A stretch of 64,000 bases of DNA from the NCBI GenBank assembly GCA_015039365.1, contig WION01000191.1:1-64000 (forward strand), in the 5' to 3' direction. Under the pieces are notes generated by a model. That model saw nothing but the letters and a program-made list of their open reading frames with translations. It had not been told where the DNA came from and ran no database searches. A program made the position numbers and the translations under genes. How positions within the stretch are numbered: the first letter of the stretch is position 1; each line of letters opens with the position of its first letter. This document shows, piece by piece, positions 34,782-44,932 of the stretch. The stretch is from Amanita rubescens (Eukaryota; Basidiomycota; Agaricomycetes; Agaricales; Amanitaceae).

Positions 34782-37406
34782 ATGGGGACTAAAAGGAATT
34801 TGAGGACACTGACAAGCGTAGCGGAAATACTGTCGTGCATTTCCGAGTATCAATTCGAAGAGGATCAACTCTCTCACTCGTTAACTGAATCGCTTGCAAA
34901 CAGGCAACCGGTGTTGAACTCCATTGACCAGCTGAAGACTCTCAGGAATGGGTTCGACATCGTACATCAGAAAAGCCAAATGCTCGACGACAGGGTAACA
35001 ACTACAGCGACCACCGCCGCGCGTATTGGCCAGCGTGTTCTCGTGATAGAGCAAGAGATGAGTCGCGTTAAAGAAGCCGGGGAGCATGTCATGCAAACAG
35101 TGGACTTGAAGGTTGCCAGTAACTTAACCACTAACTGTCTTGAACTGACACATCCGTGAAGGCATCTTTACATTCTCTTCAAAGGTCTATAGAAAACCAA
35201 GACTGGGAAGCAGCAACTAGGCATTGTAGCCGTGCCATGTCCATACAACAAGAAGTGTTATGTGGGCCATTCGCAGGGACTGTTGTGGTTCGTAGAACTA
35301 TTTGTGATATTGCCAATTTCACCGTCTCCTGGGTAGCCTACTGCGGTCCATCATCTCCCACCGTCACAAGAGCTACAGGGTTCTAGAGAACAATTGCTGG
35401 ACATATTCAAGCATAATTTTCGGCAAGCCTCTCGGTCACTTGACTCTTCATCTATAAGTCGGTTTTTCAAATTGTTCCCTGCGATTGGCTGGGAAGTGGA
35501 AGGTCTTGAGATTTATTCACGTTTTATCGTGGAACTCGTTCGGTCAAGGATTTCGAATGGAATGGATAACGGGTGAGTCCCCTTCACATGTCCAATTCCT
35601 CTAGAAATATATTTCATTAGCTCTCCTCACTACCAAGCGACGTCCTTTGCGACATTACTGGAGAACATCGCGATAGTCATTAATCAGCATCAACCTGTTG
35701 TCGACAAGTACTATGGAAAAGGAAAAATGCGAATGGTCTTAAAGTATCTTTTAAGCGAATGCGACCAAATGGTGGAAAACCTGATAAAAATTTGGGAACA
35801 AGAGCGCAATGTTAAATTCAAGGTATCACAAATTGCTTTATATCAAGGTTCACTTGCCTTGGACCCACGAGACGTTGACAAAATTATCTCGGAGATAGCT
35901 ATGATGGTCGGCCGCTGGAATCTATTTGAACTTTTCATAGCCGAAACGCTCAACGTATGTCTATTCAAATACTCTTATTAGATGACCATAGGAGCGTCAG
36001 AACTGTTAGGTTGATGAAGAAGGACCATCGGATCAAAGAATAATATCTACACCGACAGGTGAGATAGGGCGTGAATTGAGCTCAACTTGTTCGCATCAGC
36101 TATTCGAGCAATTGGTCGCGGCATATTATATCCCACTTGAGACTTGGTATTTGTGTTGTATTATCAATAAGGTTGTGTCCATTACTCTACCACTAATTGG
36201 CGATGCTGACGTGACAAGGCTCATCGTCTTGCCATTTCTGATAGTACCCAAACCACACCGACCACCACAATCCCTGATGATGTGTTTTATGTGTTAAAGG
36301 TGGTAATTAAAAGGTTATTGTCGATGGGCTCTATCAGCCGAACAAGACAGACGCTAGAAGGCTTGCGTGAAGCCATGGACCATAATTACGTCGGCGTTTT
36401 TAGAAAAAGGTTGGACGAATCTGTCGGGCATACGTCTCGGATGGATAAGACTGAGCGGGAAGGCCGAGTCTCGTTAACTGTAAGTTGTTTTTTCCTGACC
36501 TGATGCCTGCACGTTCAATATACTAGATCATTCTTAACGATCTAGATGTCTCAGAGTCGCACCTGCAATCTTTAGTTGATGACGTTATAGGAGATTCTAC
36601 TTTGTACAGGTATTTCGATGTAGAACGCCAAGCACTTGTCAAGCAATATCTCGGTTCTTTTCTGACATTAAAGAGCCGTATACAGTCTACTCTGAGGGTG
36701 AGTATGCTGCTAGCATCAGTTATCTTTCATTCTCATTATCCTTCAGGTAGGACTGGATATGCTTTTCAACCAGCTTCTTCGACCGAGGTTGCGTAATCTA
36801 ATTGTTGAAGTGTTCAAAGGTGTTTCATATGTTCTTGATGATGAAACATATTCTACAATAGACAATCAAGAATATGTGAGAAAACGCTTCGTCAGGGCAT
36901 GGGAAACTGTTGTTGAATGCTACAAGGTAGTTCAATTTGGATATCATTATATTTATTCTAAATTGTTGCTCGAGGAATGTTTGATGGAACGAAATTACGC
37001 TATGGTGTTTGGAATGGCAGTAGAAATGTTGCCGCAACCTCTTGAGAAGATGACGACCAGCATAAAATTCAATGAGGTAGGTTGTTCAGTTTCTTTCGCT
37101 TATTTTTCGCTGTCCTGACTGGAGATCTTTAGCTCGGGGCTATGCGTTTCGACCGTGACCTACGCTCAATCATATCATATTTATCTTCTCAAGTTGCTTA
37201 TGGTGATGTCCGTGAGAAGTTTTCTCGACTGCAGCAGATCTCTATTTTAGTGAATCTTGATCATGCAAGTTGATTTCACTCTCACTATGAATTTATTTTG
37301 ACAATAGATTCAGCAGGAAGATGTGGCTGAATTCTACAGTAGTTCTGGTATCCCATGGAAGCTTAGTCTTCATGAAGCCAAAGCTGTTGTTAGCCTTAAG
37401 ACATGA
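34782..37406 (+). CDS. COG4: conserved oligomeric Golgi complex subunit 4 (COG4)
   Basis: Lobe A subunit of the COG tethering complex for retrograde intra-Golgi traffic; it contacts the SNARE regulator Sly1/SCFD1 in other eukaryotes. Many short introns. Recognised blocks in order: the N-terminal coiled coil (SLTESLANRQPVLNSIDQL ... EQEMSRVKEAGEHVMQTVDLK); SLQRSIENQDWEAATRHC; EQLLDIFKHNFRQASRS; YYGKGKMRMVLKYLLSECD; VLKVVIKRLLSMGSISRTRQ; SESHLQSLVDDV; FNQLLRPRLRNLI; YVRKRFVRAWE; GAMRFDRDLRSII; and the C-terminal end (AEFYSSSGIPWKLSLHEAKAVVSL), with stop TGA at 37404. I followed the splice junctions at each block but did not sum every exon. Confidence 0.9.
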
Positions 37407-37729
37407 TTGTTGCTGTACAATTCTGGAGATGGTGAAATTTATAGGTGTTATGTGACTTGTGAGACATACTTATTTGAAGCCATGCATGTTCATGTTTGTA
37501 ACTTGGAATTATGGGCTGCTGCTGTGCACGGCAGGTCCGAGGCTGTTTGTTAGTATGTGCATGTATTTGTTTATTTGGTAATTACCGGTGCTTACCAAAA
37601 AGGAAATAAAAGCGGCTCAAGTTTCGGAATAAAACTGAGTCCTTCGTTTCACTCGGCCTCGGAACTGTAAGCAGCCCAACTCTACCACAATGACATATCA
37701 ATGACTGGTATATATATGTACAAGCTGTT
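37407..37729. other. intergenic, end of gene block, 3' UTR of COG4
   Basis: AT-rich sequence with no gene. It marks the transition from the gene block to the transposon block. Its last five bases (CTGTT) are the left target-site duplication of the gypsy element. Confidence 0.6.
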
Positions 37730-38001
37730 TGTAAGGCTCGTACGTCAGTAGAAGCCGGACGTTGTATATATCTATGCTCAAGACTCTGGGGAGTTTGTCT
37801 AACTCCCAATTTTATCTCTTTCCATATATAGCATTAGTATAGTTACGCGTGACTACTTAAGTCACCTTATACCTATTAGATAAGCAGTCAATTCTTGTAA
37901 CGCGCACATTAGCACTACCGGAATACACCCAGTACAGTGCACCGCGCGTTTGAATAACTCGGAGATTATATCTCCACTATTATAAACTTATCCACTTTAC
38001 A
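37730..38001 (+). repeat. 5' LTR of the gypsy element
   Basis: A 272-bp direct repeat of 46932-47203, TG...CA ended. The two differences (CA versus CG in TTTCC[A/G]TATATAG, and CG versus TG in TTAC[GC/GT]GTGAC) are both transitions at CpG sites. Confidence 0.95.
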
Positions 38002-38107
38002 CTTTTTTGCACTACCACGTCGTGTGTAGTAGCGCAGCAACTTACAATCGAAAATCAACCAAAAACCTAGAAAAACAAACAAACTCAAAATTAAATAGAA
38101 CGACGCG

Positions 38108-41100
38108 ATGTCCTTCGCGCCGAACAAAGCCAAGAACAAGAAAACCACTAGGGCTTCTCTTTCAAACACGCCCGCTGGCTCCGGGGGAAGTTCCCCCGTG
38201 TTAGTCCAACGTTCAGTTAGCACGTCGAACACGTCAAAACCCGCGTCCGGCCCGGCACTGGATACCGGCAACGTAACCGTGAGGAGCGCAAGTTACGCTC
38301 ATGCAGCCTCACACGTAAAAGCTGCAGCGGCTCCTGCGACTCCCGCTAGGAGTAATAGGTCCCCAGCGAGACCTTCTCGCTCCCCGAGGACGGAACCTTC
38401 CCTCCTCGGAATGAAACCCAAGCCACCTAAAACGAGTCCAGAGGACTCGAGACCAAGCGAATACAGAAGGGGGATATCGCTTAACTCCCCTCCCGAAGGT
38501 CGAGTTCCGTTCGGGCCAATAACACAATTGCCATTTAGGCTTAGCCAGCAAGCCTCTAGGAATGCCGAAGAGGAACGGGAAGTCCAACAATTGACTTCCC
38601 CAGACAAGGAACAGGCTGAAATTCAGCCCGAAGTCCCACAGGATATCCTGGAACGGGTTACCCCCCTTTCCGAAGATATGCCACTTCTCTTAGCCCCATC
38701 AGTCATGGAGATGGCTATCCCAAATCCCGCTCACGCCAGTCAGTTAGCGGACAACATCACTCGCGGAAAGCTCCGCGAAATCAAGGATTCTATTAACAAC
38801 TCCATGGCGAGACAACAGCAACAATTCAGTATTGGAATGTCCCAAATACTGAGAGAGCTCCGCGAGTTCAACATCTCAGTACAACAAGAACTTCGCACCT
38901 CAAACGATAAGAATACGCAGATCCAAACCCTGCTCTTAGATGAACTTCAACAAACGAGAAGTCAACGATCTTACTCCGAGAGGGAACCCTCCCCTCAAGG
39001 TTCTGTGAGATCACAGTCCCCAGCTTTGAGCTACGTGTCCGTGGAACCGCAAGACATGACCGAACATATATCGATCCTGTCCTCTCGATATAGAGGCAGA
39101 GGCATGGCCCCTGCTGAACCCGATGACAGGGAAGAACTTATTGCTCGCCTACATGAGTCGGGCGAACTAGACGCACTGATTACCCTCAAGAAGCTAGAGT
39201 TCAGATGCTCAACGGGAGATACGGGAAGTTTCGCAAATCGTCAGGGATGGAATGAGTCCGTTCCGAGCTATGATGCTCGATTAACGACCAGCGCCAGGAA
39301 CGCCGTCCTGGCAGAGATTAAGGCGGGAACTGATCCTGCTACACTTTTTGAACGTTTATCTCCAAACCGAAGGCAGACAAGATTTGAGGAACCGCCACGA
39401 AGGGAGCCCTTCCTCACGGGCGCGAACACGACGCCTTTGGGCGTTGCCTCAGGGAACGCCGCGACGAATGACGTTCCAGATCAAAGAAGGCCACGCGGTA
39501 CGCCAAGCCCTTCATCCCCAAGTTCTGCTGGTGGAGGAAACCCCGAGGACAGAGTCCCACGGAATTCTCGATACTTAGGACATATACCGGGTTATAGACC
39601 CAGCATGTCAGTCAGCAATGTCGGGCGCAACCCTATCACTATTGGTCCTTTGACCATTGTTGATCGCTCGTCCGAAAGAACGGACGACATGGTCAGGTCA
39701 GAAATCCTCAATGCCCTTCAGGCAGCGGAACATCGCTCCGACGCCATCAATGTTGGGAAACTGATGAAAATATCACTTCCTGAATACTCGGGAAGTGAAT
39801 CTATGGACGCATACATGAAGTTTCTACGAGAACTTCTATTATACCTATTGAACTACAACCTGATGAAGCCGGATTCGGACGCTCACCGAGTCGGTATATT
39901 GGGTGCAACATTAAAAGATAGAGCGCTAAGATGGTATCAACACACCATCAATCTCAACGCGGACGGCAGGTGGAACTTCCAGTCTGCCATGATCGAACTC
40001 AAACAACACTTCGTGAAAGACGTATCAGCTCGGGACGCAGCTGTACGATTCGACCGTCTCAAACAGAAGAACAGGACGGTAGCCGACCTTAAGAAGGAAC
40101 TCGAACGGTTGAGTCAGCTCATGATTCAACAGCCCTCCGAGTACGACATGAAACGTCATTTCCTAGACGCACTAAAGCCGGAAGTCTCTGGCGCGGTCCT
40201 ATGCTTCGGGTTGAACCCGGAGAGCTCAGACTTTGACCTCCTGTGCGATAAAGCGAATGCGATCGAACAAGGCCAGTTATATGAAGAGAGTCATTGTAAC
40301 GAGCGAATGAGCAAAAACGCTATAACTGGCTCTCAAAATCAAACCTACAAATCGTCTTCAGGCAAATCGTCAAAACTGTCGGGGAGGAAGTTCGTAAAGA
40401 AGCCTAAGAAAGAGGCAAGGGACGACAAGCCGACGGACCCGTCATCGAAGTCAGTGGAATGCTACCACTGTAAGAGAAAAGGACACATCAGTAAAGATTG
40501 TCCCAAAAAGACGGGCAAGAACAGATCCGCCAACGCGGAGCCTGCTGACGAGGATGAGGAAGCGGAAGCGCAAGGCAATGCTGCAGACGCTGACACCGGA
40601 GACTCTGAAGATTCAGAGTCAGGCCAAGATGATGATCACGAGGATCAATCGGATGAACAAGCAGAAAATGGCCCAGACTCGGACAATCTGTCCCTGAACG
40701 ACTGGTGCCCCCAGGCTTGCGCTATAAGGCCTTACGTGGAGTCGTTGGATGACGAAGACGACGTCGTCGTTCACCACGAGCCAGGATCTCGTGGGAGGCC
40801 AGAACTTGTCGACTGGTCTCTAATGCCAGGCAGCAGCGTTGAATACGAGGACACCTCCTCTGTCGACGAACACGCTCAGGACGACATGCCAGAGCCAATG
40901 GTGTGGGATTGCCGAACAACACGCATAGTAGAAGACGACGAACGTATGGAGTCCTGCAAAGCTAATGAGACGAATGGCGAACTTGTCGCGTATCGACAAC
41001 GAGCTACCAAAGAATTCGGGTCACTCAGATTTGAGGATGGGCCGAAAAGAGACTTCAAGCGTTTGGGCGTTATAGAAGGTTACATGTGGATTAACGGCAA

Positions 41101-41599
41101 CAGGGCCCACATATTAATGGATGGGGGAAGTACCCTCGACATGATATCGGCCAATTTCGCGTCTGTACTCGCGCTGGAAATGTTCCAGCTCAAGAAGCCA
41201 ATAAAACTGCAAATGGCTACCTCTGGATCAAGGTCTTCCATTAATCATGGAGCACGCGCAGAACTCCAAGTAGGGGAGCTCAAACAAATGCGATACTTCG
41301 ACGTGGTCAACCTTGACCGTTACAACGTTATTCTCGGGACACCATTCCTGAAGGAACACAAGATTATATTGAATTATGCTGGACACGGATCCTTCAAGTT
41401 GAAGGACAGATGGTTCCCAGTCCGGGAAGGCGATTTTAGCAGTCCTGTCTCCAAAAATGGGGAGGAAACGGGTGACGCCGTCGATAAAACCAAGTCTAGC
41501 ACAAAAGGAAACGGGTTTAGCTCGCAACCACGCAAGTCTATGAGCAGCAGCAACGGGAGGAATCCTAGCCCCTCGGTGCCGTATAAACGCTCTCATTGA
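38108..41599 (+). CDS. gypsy Gag plus protease, 1163 aa
   Basis: The capsid-like Gag has a Ser/Pro-rich N-terminus, a helical region (about residues 220-300), a retrotransposon-Gag core (LKDRALRWYQHTI ... AMIELKQHF at about 590-680), a CCHC knuckle (CYHCKRKGHISKDC at about 780) and an acidic segment. A retropepsin-like domain follows (ILMDGGSTLDMIS ... YNVILGTPFL); its active-site triplet reads D-G-G rather than the usual D-S/T-G. It ends at a TGA (41597) that is in the same frame as pol, with no other stop in between. The stop is followed by CTA, a context known to favour readthrough. A CGA-to-TGA mutation in a former continuous Gag-Pol frame is equally possible. Confidence 0.9.
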   Translation: MSFAPNKAKNKKTTRASLSNTPAGSGGSSPVLVQRSVSTSNTSKPASGPALDTGNVTVRSASYAHAASHVKAAAAPATPARSNRSPARPSRSPRTEPSLLGMKPKPPKTSPEDSRPSEYRRGISLNSPPEGRVPFGPITQLPFRLSQQASRNAEEEREVQQLTSPDKEQAEIQPEVPQDILERVTPLSEDMPLLLAPSVMEMAIPNPAHASQLADNITRGKLREIKDSINNSMARQQQQFSIGMSQILRELREFNISVQQELRTSNDKNTQIQTLLLDELQQTRSQRSYSEREPSPQGSVRSQSPALSYVSVEPQDMTEHISILSSRYRGRGMAPAEPDDREELIARLHESGELDALITLKKLEFRCSTGDTGSFANRQGWNESVPSYDARLTTSARNAVLAEIKAGTDPATLFERLSPNRRQTRFEEPPRREPFLTGANTTPLGVASGNAATNDVPDQRRPRGTPSPSSPSSAGGGNPEDRVPRNSRYLGHIPGYRPSMSVSNVGRNPITIGPLTIVDRSSERTDDMVRSEILNALQAAEHRSDAINVGKLMKISLPEYSGSESMDAYMKFLRELLLYLLNYNLMKPDSDAHRVGILGATLKDRALRWYQHTINLNADGRWNFQSAMIELKQHFVKDVSARDAAVRFDRLKQKNRTVADLKKELERLSQLMIQQPSEYDMKRHFLDALKPEVSGAVLCFGLNPESSDFDLLCDKANAIEQGQLYEESHCNERMSKNAITGSQNQTYKSSSGKSSKLSGRKFVKKPKKEARDDKPTDPSSKSVECYHCKRKGHISKDCPKKTGKNRSANAEPADEDEEAEAQGNAADADTGDSEDSESGQDDDHEDQSDEQAENGPDSDNLSLNDWCPQACAIRPYVESLDDEDDVVVHHEPGSRGRPELVDWSLMPGSSVEYEDTSSVDEHAQDDMPEPMVWDCRTTRIVEDDERMESCKANETNGELVAYRQRATKEFGSLRFEDGPKRDFKRLGVIEGYMWINGNRAHILMDGGSTLDMISANFASVLALEMFQLKKPIKLQMATSGSRSSINHGARAELQVGELKQMRYFDVVNLDRYNVILGTPFLKEHKIILNYAGHGSFKLKDRWFPVREGDFSSPVSKNGEETGDAVDKTKSSTKGNGFSSQPRKSMSSSNGRNPSPSVPYKRSH

Positions 41600-41617
41600 C
41601 TACAAGGACCCGAGAAT

Positions 41618-44600
41618 ATGAAACCCTATTCCGCAGCAGCAGACGTTGGGCGGAAGGGTACCACCTCCATAACGATGGAGGAAAGAAATAAATTACGCCT
41701 GAAATGGATCGACAAAGTAAAAGACTTACAAGCGCCAGAGGAGTTAACCATGCCTCCTCTACGTATAATCAACCACGAGATTCCACTAATAAATCCGAAT
41801 CTCAAGATCGTTCACAGAGTGGCAAAATGCCCGGAGCCACTCAGAGATGAACTCAAGGAGAAAGTAGACCGATACCTAAAGGCGGGATACTGGGTCAGGA
41901 CGGAACTACCCTCCTCGGCCCCTATGCTGATAGCCTTCAAGAAAAGCAGAAAAATAAGGACCGTCATTGACGCCAGACAACGCAACGATAACACACTATC
42001 TGATTCCACGCCCATGCCTGATCAAGAGATGATTAGGAACGATGTGGCCCGAGCGAAATTCCGCTCGAAGATTGACTTATCCGACGCCTACGAACAGATC
42101 CGTATCTCCCCTGAACACGAGTCCCGGACTGTATTCTCCACAATCTACGGGAACATGAAAAGCATGGTAATGCAACAGGGAGACAAAAACGGGCCCGCTA
42201 CTTTCCAGAAGTTAATGAACTTCTCCTTTGCCGACATGTCAGCCGTCTTCGTCCATTGCTATCAAGACGACATATTCGTGTTCTCAGACACTCACGAGGA
42301 ACACGAAGATCACTTACAGATGGTCTTTGACCGTCTCAGAAAGCTCAGGTTGTACCTAAGCAGAAACCCGGAAAAGATCGACCTATTTTTGACAAATATG
42401 GACTGTCTGGGGTTCATAGTTGACGACGAGGGAATACATATTGATCCCTCGAAAGTTGACAAGATCACACAATGGCGAACGCCCAGAAACTACCAGGACG
42501 TCCTGAGATTCAACGGGGTCATTCAATACCTCGCTCAATACATTCCAAAGGCTACAGAATATACTGCTCCGTTAACTGGAATGTGCAGTAATAACAGAGA
42601 ATTTGTGTGGACAGACTTCCACGATCTCTGCTTCAAGAAACTCAAGAATTTGGTCGAGAAGAACATTGTCTGTCGACCCATAAACGGGAAACTTGACGTC
42701 CCGATTTGGGTAATCACGGACGCTTCTGCGACAGGAGTCAGCTGCTGGTACGGACAAGGGCCGACCTGGGATACGATATGGCCCGCGGGATTCTTCTCGC
42801 GGAAATTCACGCCTGCCCAAATGAATTACTGCACTTGGGAACAAGAGCTACTAGGCGTCCTGGAAGCATTACTGCGCTGGGAAGACAAACTCCTAGGTCT
42901 CGCTTTTACCGTCGTCACCGACCATCAGGCATTAACGTTCTTCAACGAGGCCCCGACACGATCCCACCGTAGAACACGATGGTGGGAATACCTCTCCAGA
43001 TTCAACTTTAAAATGCAGTACCTGAAGGGAGAGAAGAACATTGTCGCGGACGCGCTGTCTAGATACTTTGCGAGCGATGAGCCGGACGAAACTCACGATG
43101 TTTCAGCATACGTCAACGCGGATTTCAGACTGGATCCGGAGCGTAATGACCTCACCATTGCTCGAACAGCAGAGTTGATCGCGTTTAAAGTGAATGCATA
43201 TCCTACTTCTGGGAGGAAGGAGCTGGTCCGCGACCATGTTGAACAACGAGCTGTAGAAGCTCAAAATATATCTCGAAGCAAAGAAACGGAGACAGAGAAT
43301 CCTCCGGATATCAACCCTATCGACGGAAGCTTCCAGTCGATATTCAAGGCTTTTCCCGAGTCGTACACAAAGGACAAGTTCCTAGCTCATATCTGGGAAC
43401 ATACCGACAGGTTCAACAAGTTTTTAAAGCAGAAGGATCTGCTTTGGACCAATAACAGGACGGGATCAAGAGTCGTCTGTGTCCCTGACGGCCTGCTCAA
43501 AGGGAAATCTCTGAAAGGGCTCGTCATTGACGCCTGTCACCAGACTATCGGCCACTTAGGAACTGAGCGAACGCTCAAATACATCAGACGTTGGTTCTGG
43601 TGGGCCACAATGGCTGAAGATGTCGATGACTTCTGCAAATCATGCGGAAAATGTCAGACGACGAAACACTCCCGACAGAAGAGCCCAGGATGGCTCCATA
43701 ACATGACATTCCCTTCACGGCCTTGGGAAAGCATCGGCATGGACTTCGTTGGCCCCTTCGTTGAAGTAGACAACTTCAACTACATCCTCCTTGTCGTTTG
43801 TCGAATGACAGGGATGGTACACTTAATCCCGACGCGAACCGACGTATCAGCCAAACGAGTGGCTGAATTATACGTTAAGGAGATCGTCAGGCTTCATGGC
43901 ATCCCGGAGTCCATCGTGTCTGACCGCAACACGAAGTTCACGTCCCAATTCTGGAAGGAATTAAGCAAAATCCTAGGCCAGCGTTTGCTGATGTCCTCGT
44001 CATACCACCCTCAAACCGACGGTTCGTCGGAAAGAGCCATTCAAACCATGTCGCAAGTTCTGCAATCAGTGGTGAATGACTACCAGACGAACTGGGTGGA
44101 ACAATTGCCACTGGTGGAATTCGCCATGAACTCTGCTCACAACAAAACCACTGGCCACGCCCCCTTTGAAGCAAACTATGGATGGCTACCTCGTATGATA
44201 CGTGGCGCCAGCTTCGATAGCCCACGAGAGGGCGTGAAGCAATTCGTCGAGCAGATCACAGGCGTACTGGACAAGACCTTCGACAACATCACCGTACAAA
44301 GAACTCGTCAGGCTAAACAGGCTAACAAGCACCGACGAGACGGACAAAATTTCCAAAAGGATGACTTAGTGCTCCTTTCGACGGAAAACATTAACCTCCC
44401 TCGTGGACGCGCTAGGAAACTGTGTCCGAAGTTTATCGGACCATTCAAGATCATCAAAGCTTACCCGGAGAGTTCAACTTACAAGCTGGAGCTCTCTCCC
44501 GACTTACTATCTTGTAAAATGCATGATGTATTCCACGAGAAGCTACTAAAACAATTCGTTGGGAATGATCCTGACAAGTTCCCGAAAAGGGAATCGCAAA

Positions 44601-44812
44601 CGAACTACGACGTCGGTGTGGACCCGGAACGTGAATGGGTTGTAGAGGCCATCGAGGATCACAAGTGGACGCCCCGCCTTAAATTCAAGGTGCGATGGGC
44701 TCTGGGTGATTTCACCTGGGAACCACTACATGTGGTCAATGATCTCGAAGCCTTGGATCACTACCTGGAACTCGAAGGAGTTACCAAGCCCTCCGAACTT
44801 CGGAGAGTTTGA
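41618..44812 (+). CDS. gypsy Pol: RT, RNase H, integrase, chromodomain, 1064 aa
   Basis: Reverse transcriptase (IDLSDAYEQIRI ... CYQDDIFVFSD, carrying the YxDD catalytic pair). RNase H follows (WVITDASATGVSCWYG ... TDHQALTFF), then integrase with an HHCC finger (HQTIGHLG ... CKSCGKC) and a DDE core (GMDFVGPF, SDRNTKFTSQFW, YHPQTDGSSERAIQ). At about residues 985-1055 is a chromodomain (EWVVEAIEDHKW ... LKFKVRWALGDFTWEPLH), which defines the chromovirus clade. Chromodomains target integration to heterochromatin marks. Same frame as gag. The terminal codon is also TGA (44810), after which the frame stays open. Confidence 0.95.
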   Translation: MKPYSAAADVGRKGTTSITMEERNKLRLKWIDKVKDLQAPEELTMPPLRIINHEIPLINPNLKIVHRVAKCPEPLRDELKEKVDRYLKAGYWVRTELPSSAPMLIAFKKSRKIRTVIDARQRNDNTLSDSTPMPDQEMIRNDVARAKFRSKIDLSDAYEQIRISPEHESRTVFSTIYGNMKSMVMQQGDKNGPATFQKLMNFSFADMSAVFVHCYQDDIFVFSDTHEEHEDHLQMVFDRLRKLRLYLSRNPEKIDLFLTNMDCLGFIVDDEGIHIDPSKVDKITQWRTPRNYQDVLRFNGVIQYLAQYIPKATEYTAPLTGMCSNNREFVWTDFHDLCFKKLKNLVEKNIVCRPINGKLDVPIWVITDASATGVSCWYGQGPTWDTIWPAGFFSRKFTPAQMNYCTWEQELLGVLEALLRWEDKLLGLAFTVVTDHQALTFFNEAPTRSHRRTRWWEYLSRFNFKMQYLKGEKNIVADALSRYFASDEPDETHDVSAYVNADFRLDPERNDLTIARTAELIAFKVNAYPTSGRKELVRDHVEQRAVEAQNISRSKETETENPPDINPIDGSFQSIFKAFPESYTKDKFLAHIWEHTDRFNKFLKQKDLLWTNNRTGSRVVCVPDGLLKGKSLKGLVIDACHQTIGHLGTERTLKYIRRWFWWATMAEDVDDFCKSCGKCQTTKHSRQKSPGWLHNMTFPSRPWESIGMDFVGPFVEVDNFNYILLVVCRMTGMVHLIPTRTDVSAKRVAELYVKEIVRLHGIPESIVSDRNTKFTSQFWKELSKILGQRLLMSSSYHPQTDGSSERAIQTMSQVLQSVVNDYQTNWVEQLPLVEFAMNSAHNKTTGHAPFEANYGWLPRMIRGASFDSPREGVKQFVEQITGVLDKTFDNITVQRTRQAKQANKHRRDGQNFQKDDLVLLSTENINLPRGRARKLCPKFIGPFKIIKAYPESSTYKLELSPDLLSCKMHDVFHEKLLKQFVGNDPDKFPKRESQTNYDVGVDPEREWVVEAIEDHKWTPRLKFKVRWALGDFTWEPLHVVNDLEALDHYLELEGVTKPSELRRV

Positions 44813-44932
44813 CCTTCGGTGGCAGTGTACCCTCCCGATTGGCCCATCTTACGCCAGTTACCAAATTGGGAGATCCATGTAAGACAGCTGTGGGAACCTC
44901 CCATGCGTCCTCTCTTTTATCACTCCATCCTC

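Noticed and set aside
38002..38045. A primer-binding site after the gypsy 5' LTR
   Set aside because: The sequence does not begin TGG and I could not match it to a tRNA 3' end; a short CTAC...GTAG inverted pair might allow self-priming, but this is too weak to annotate.
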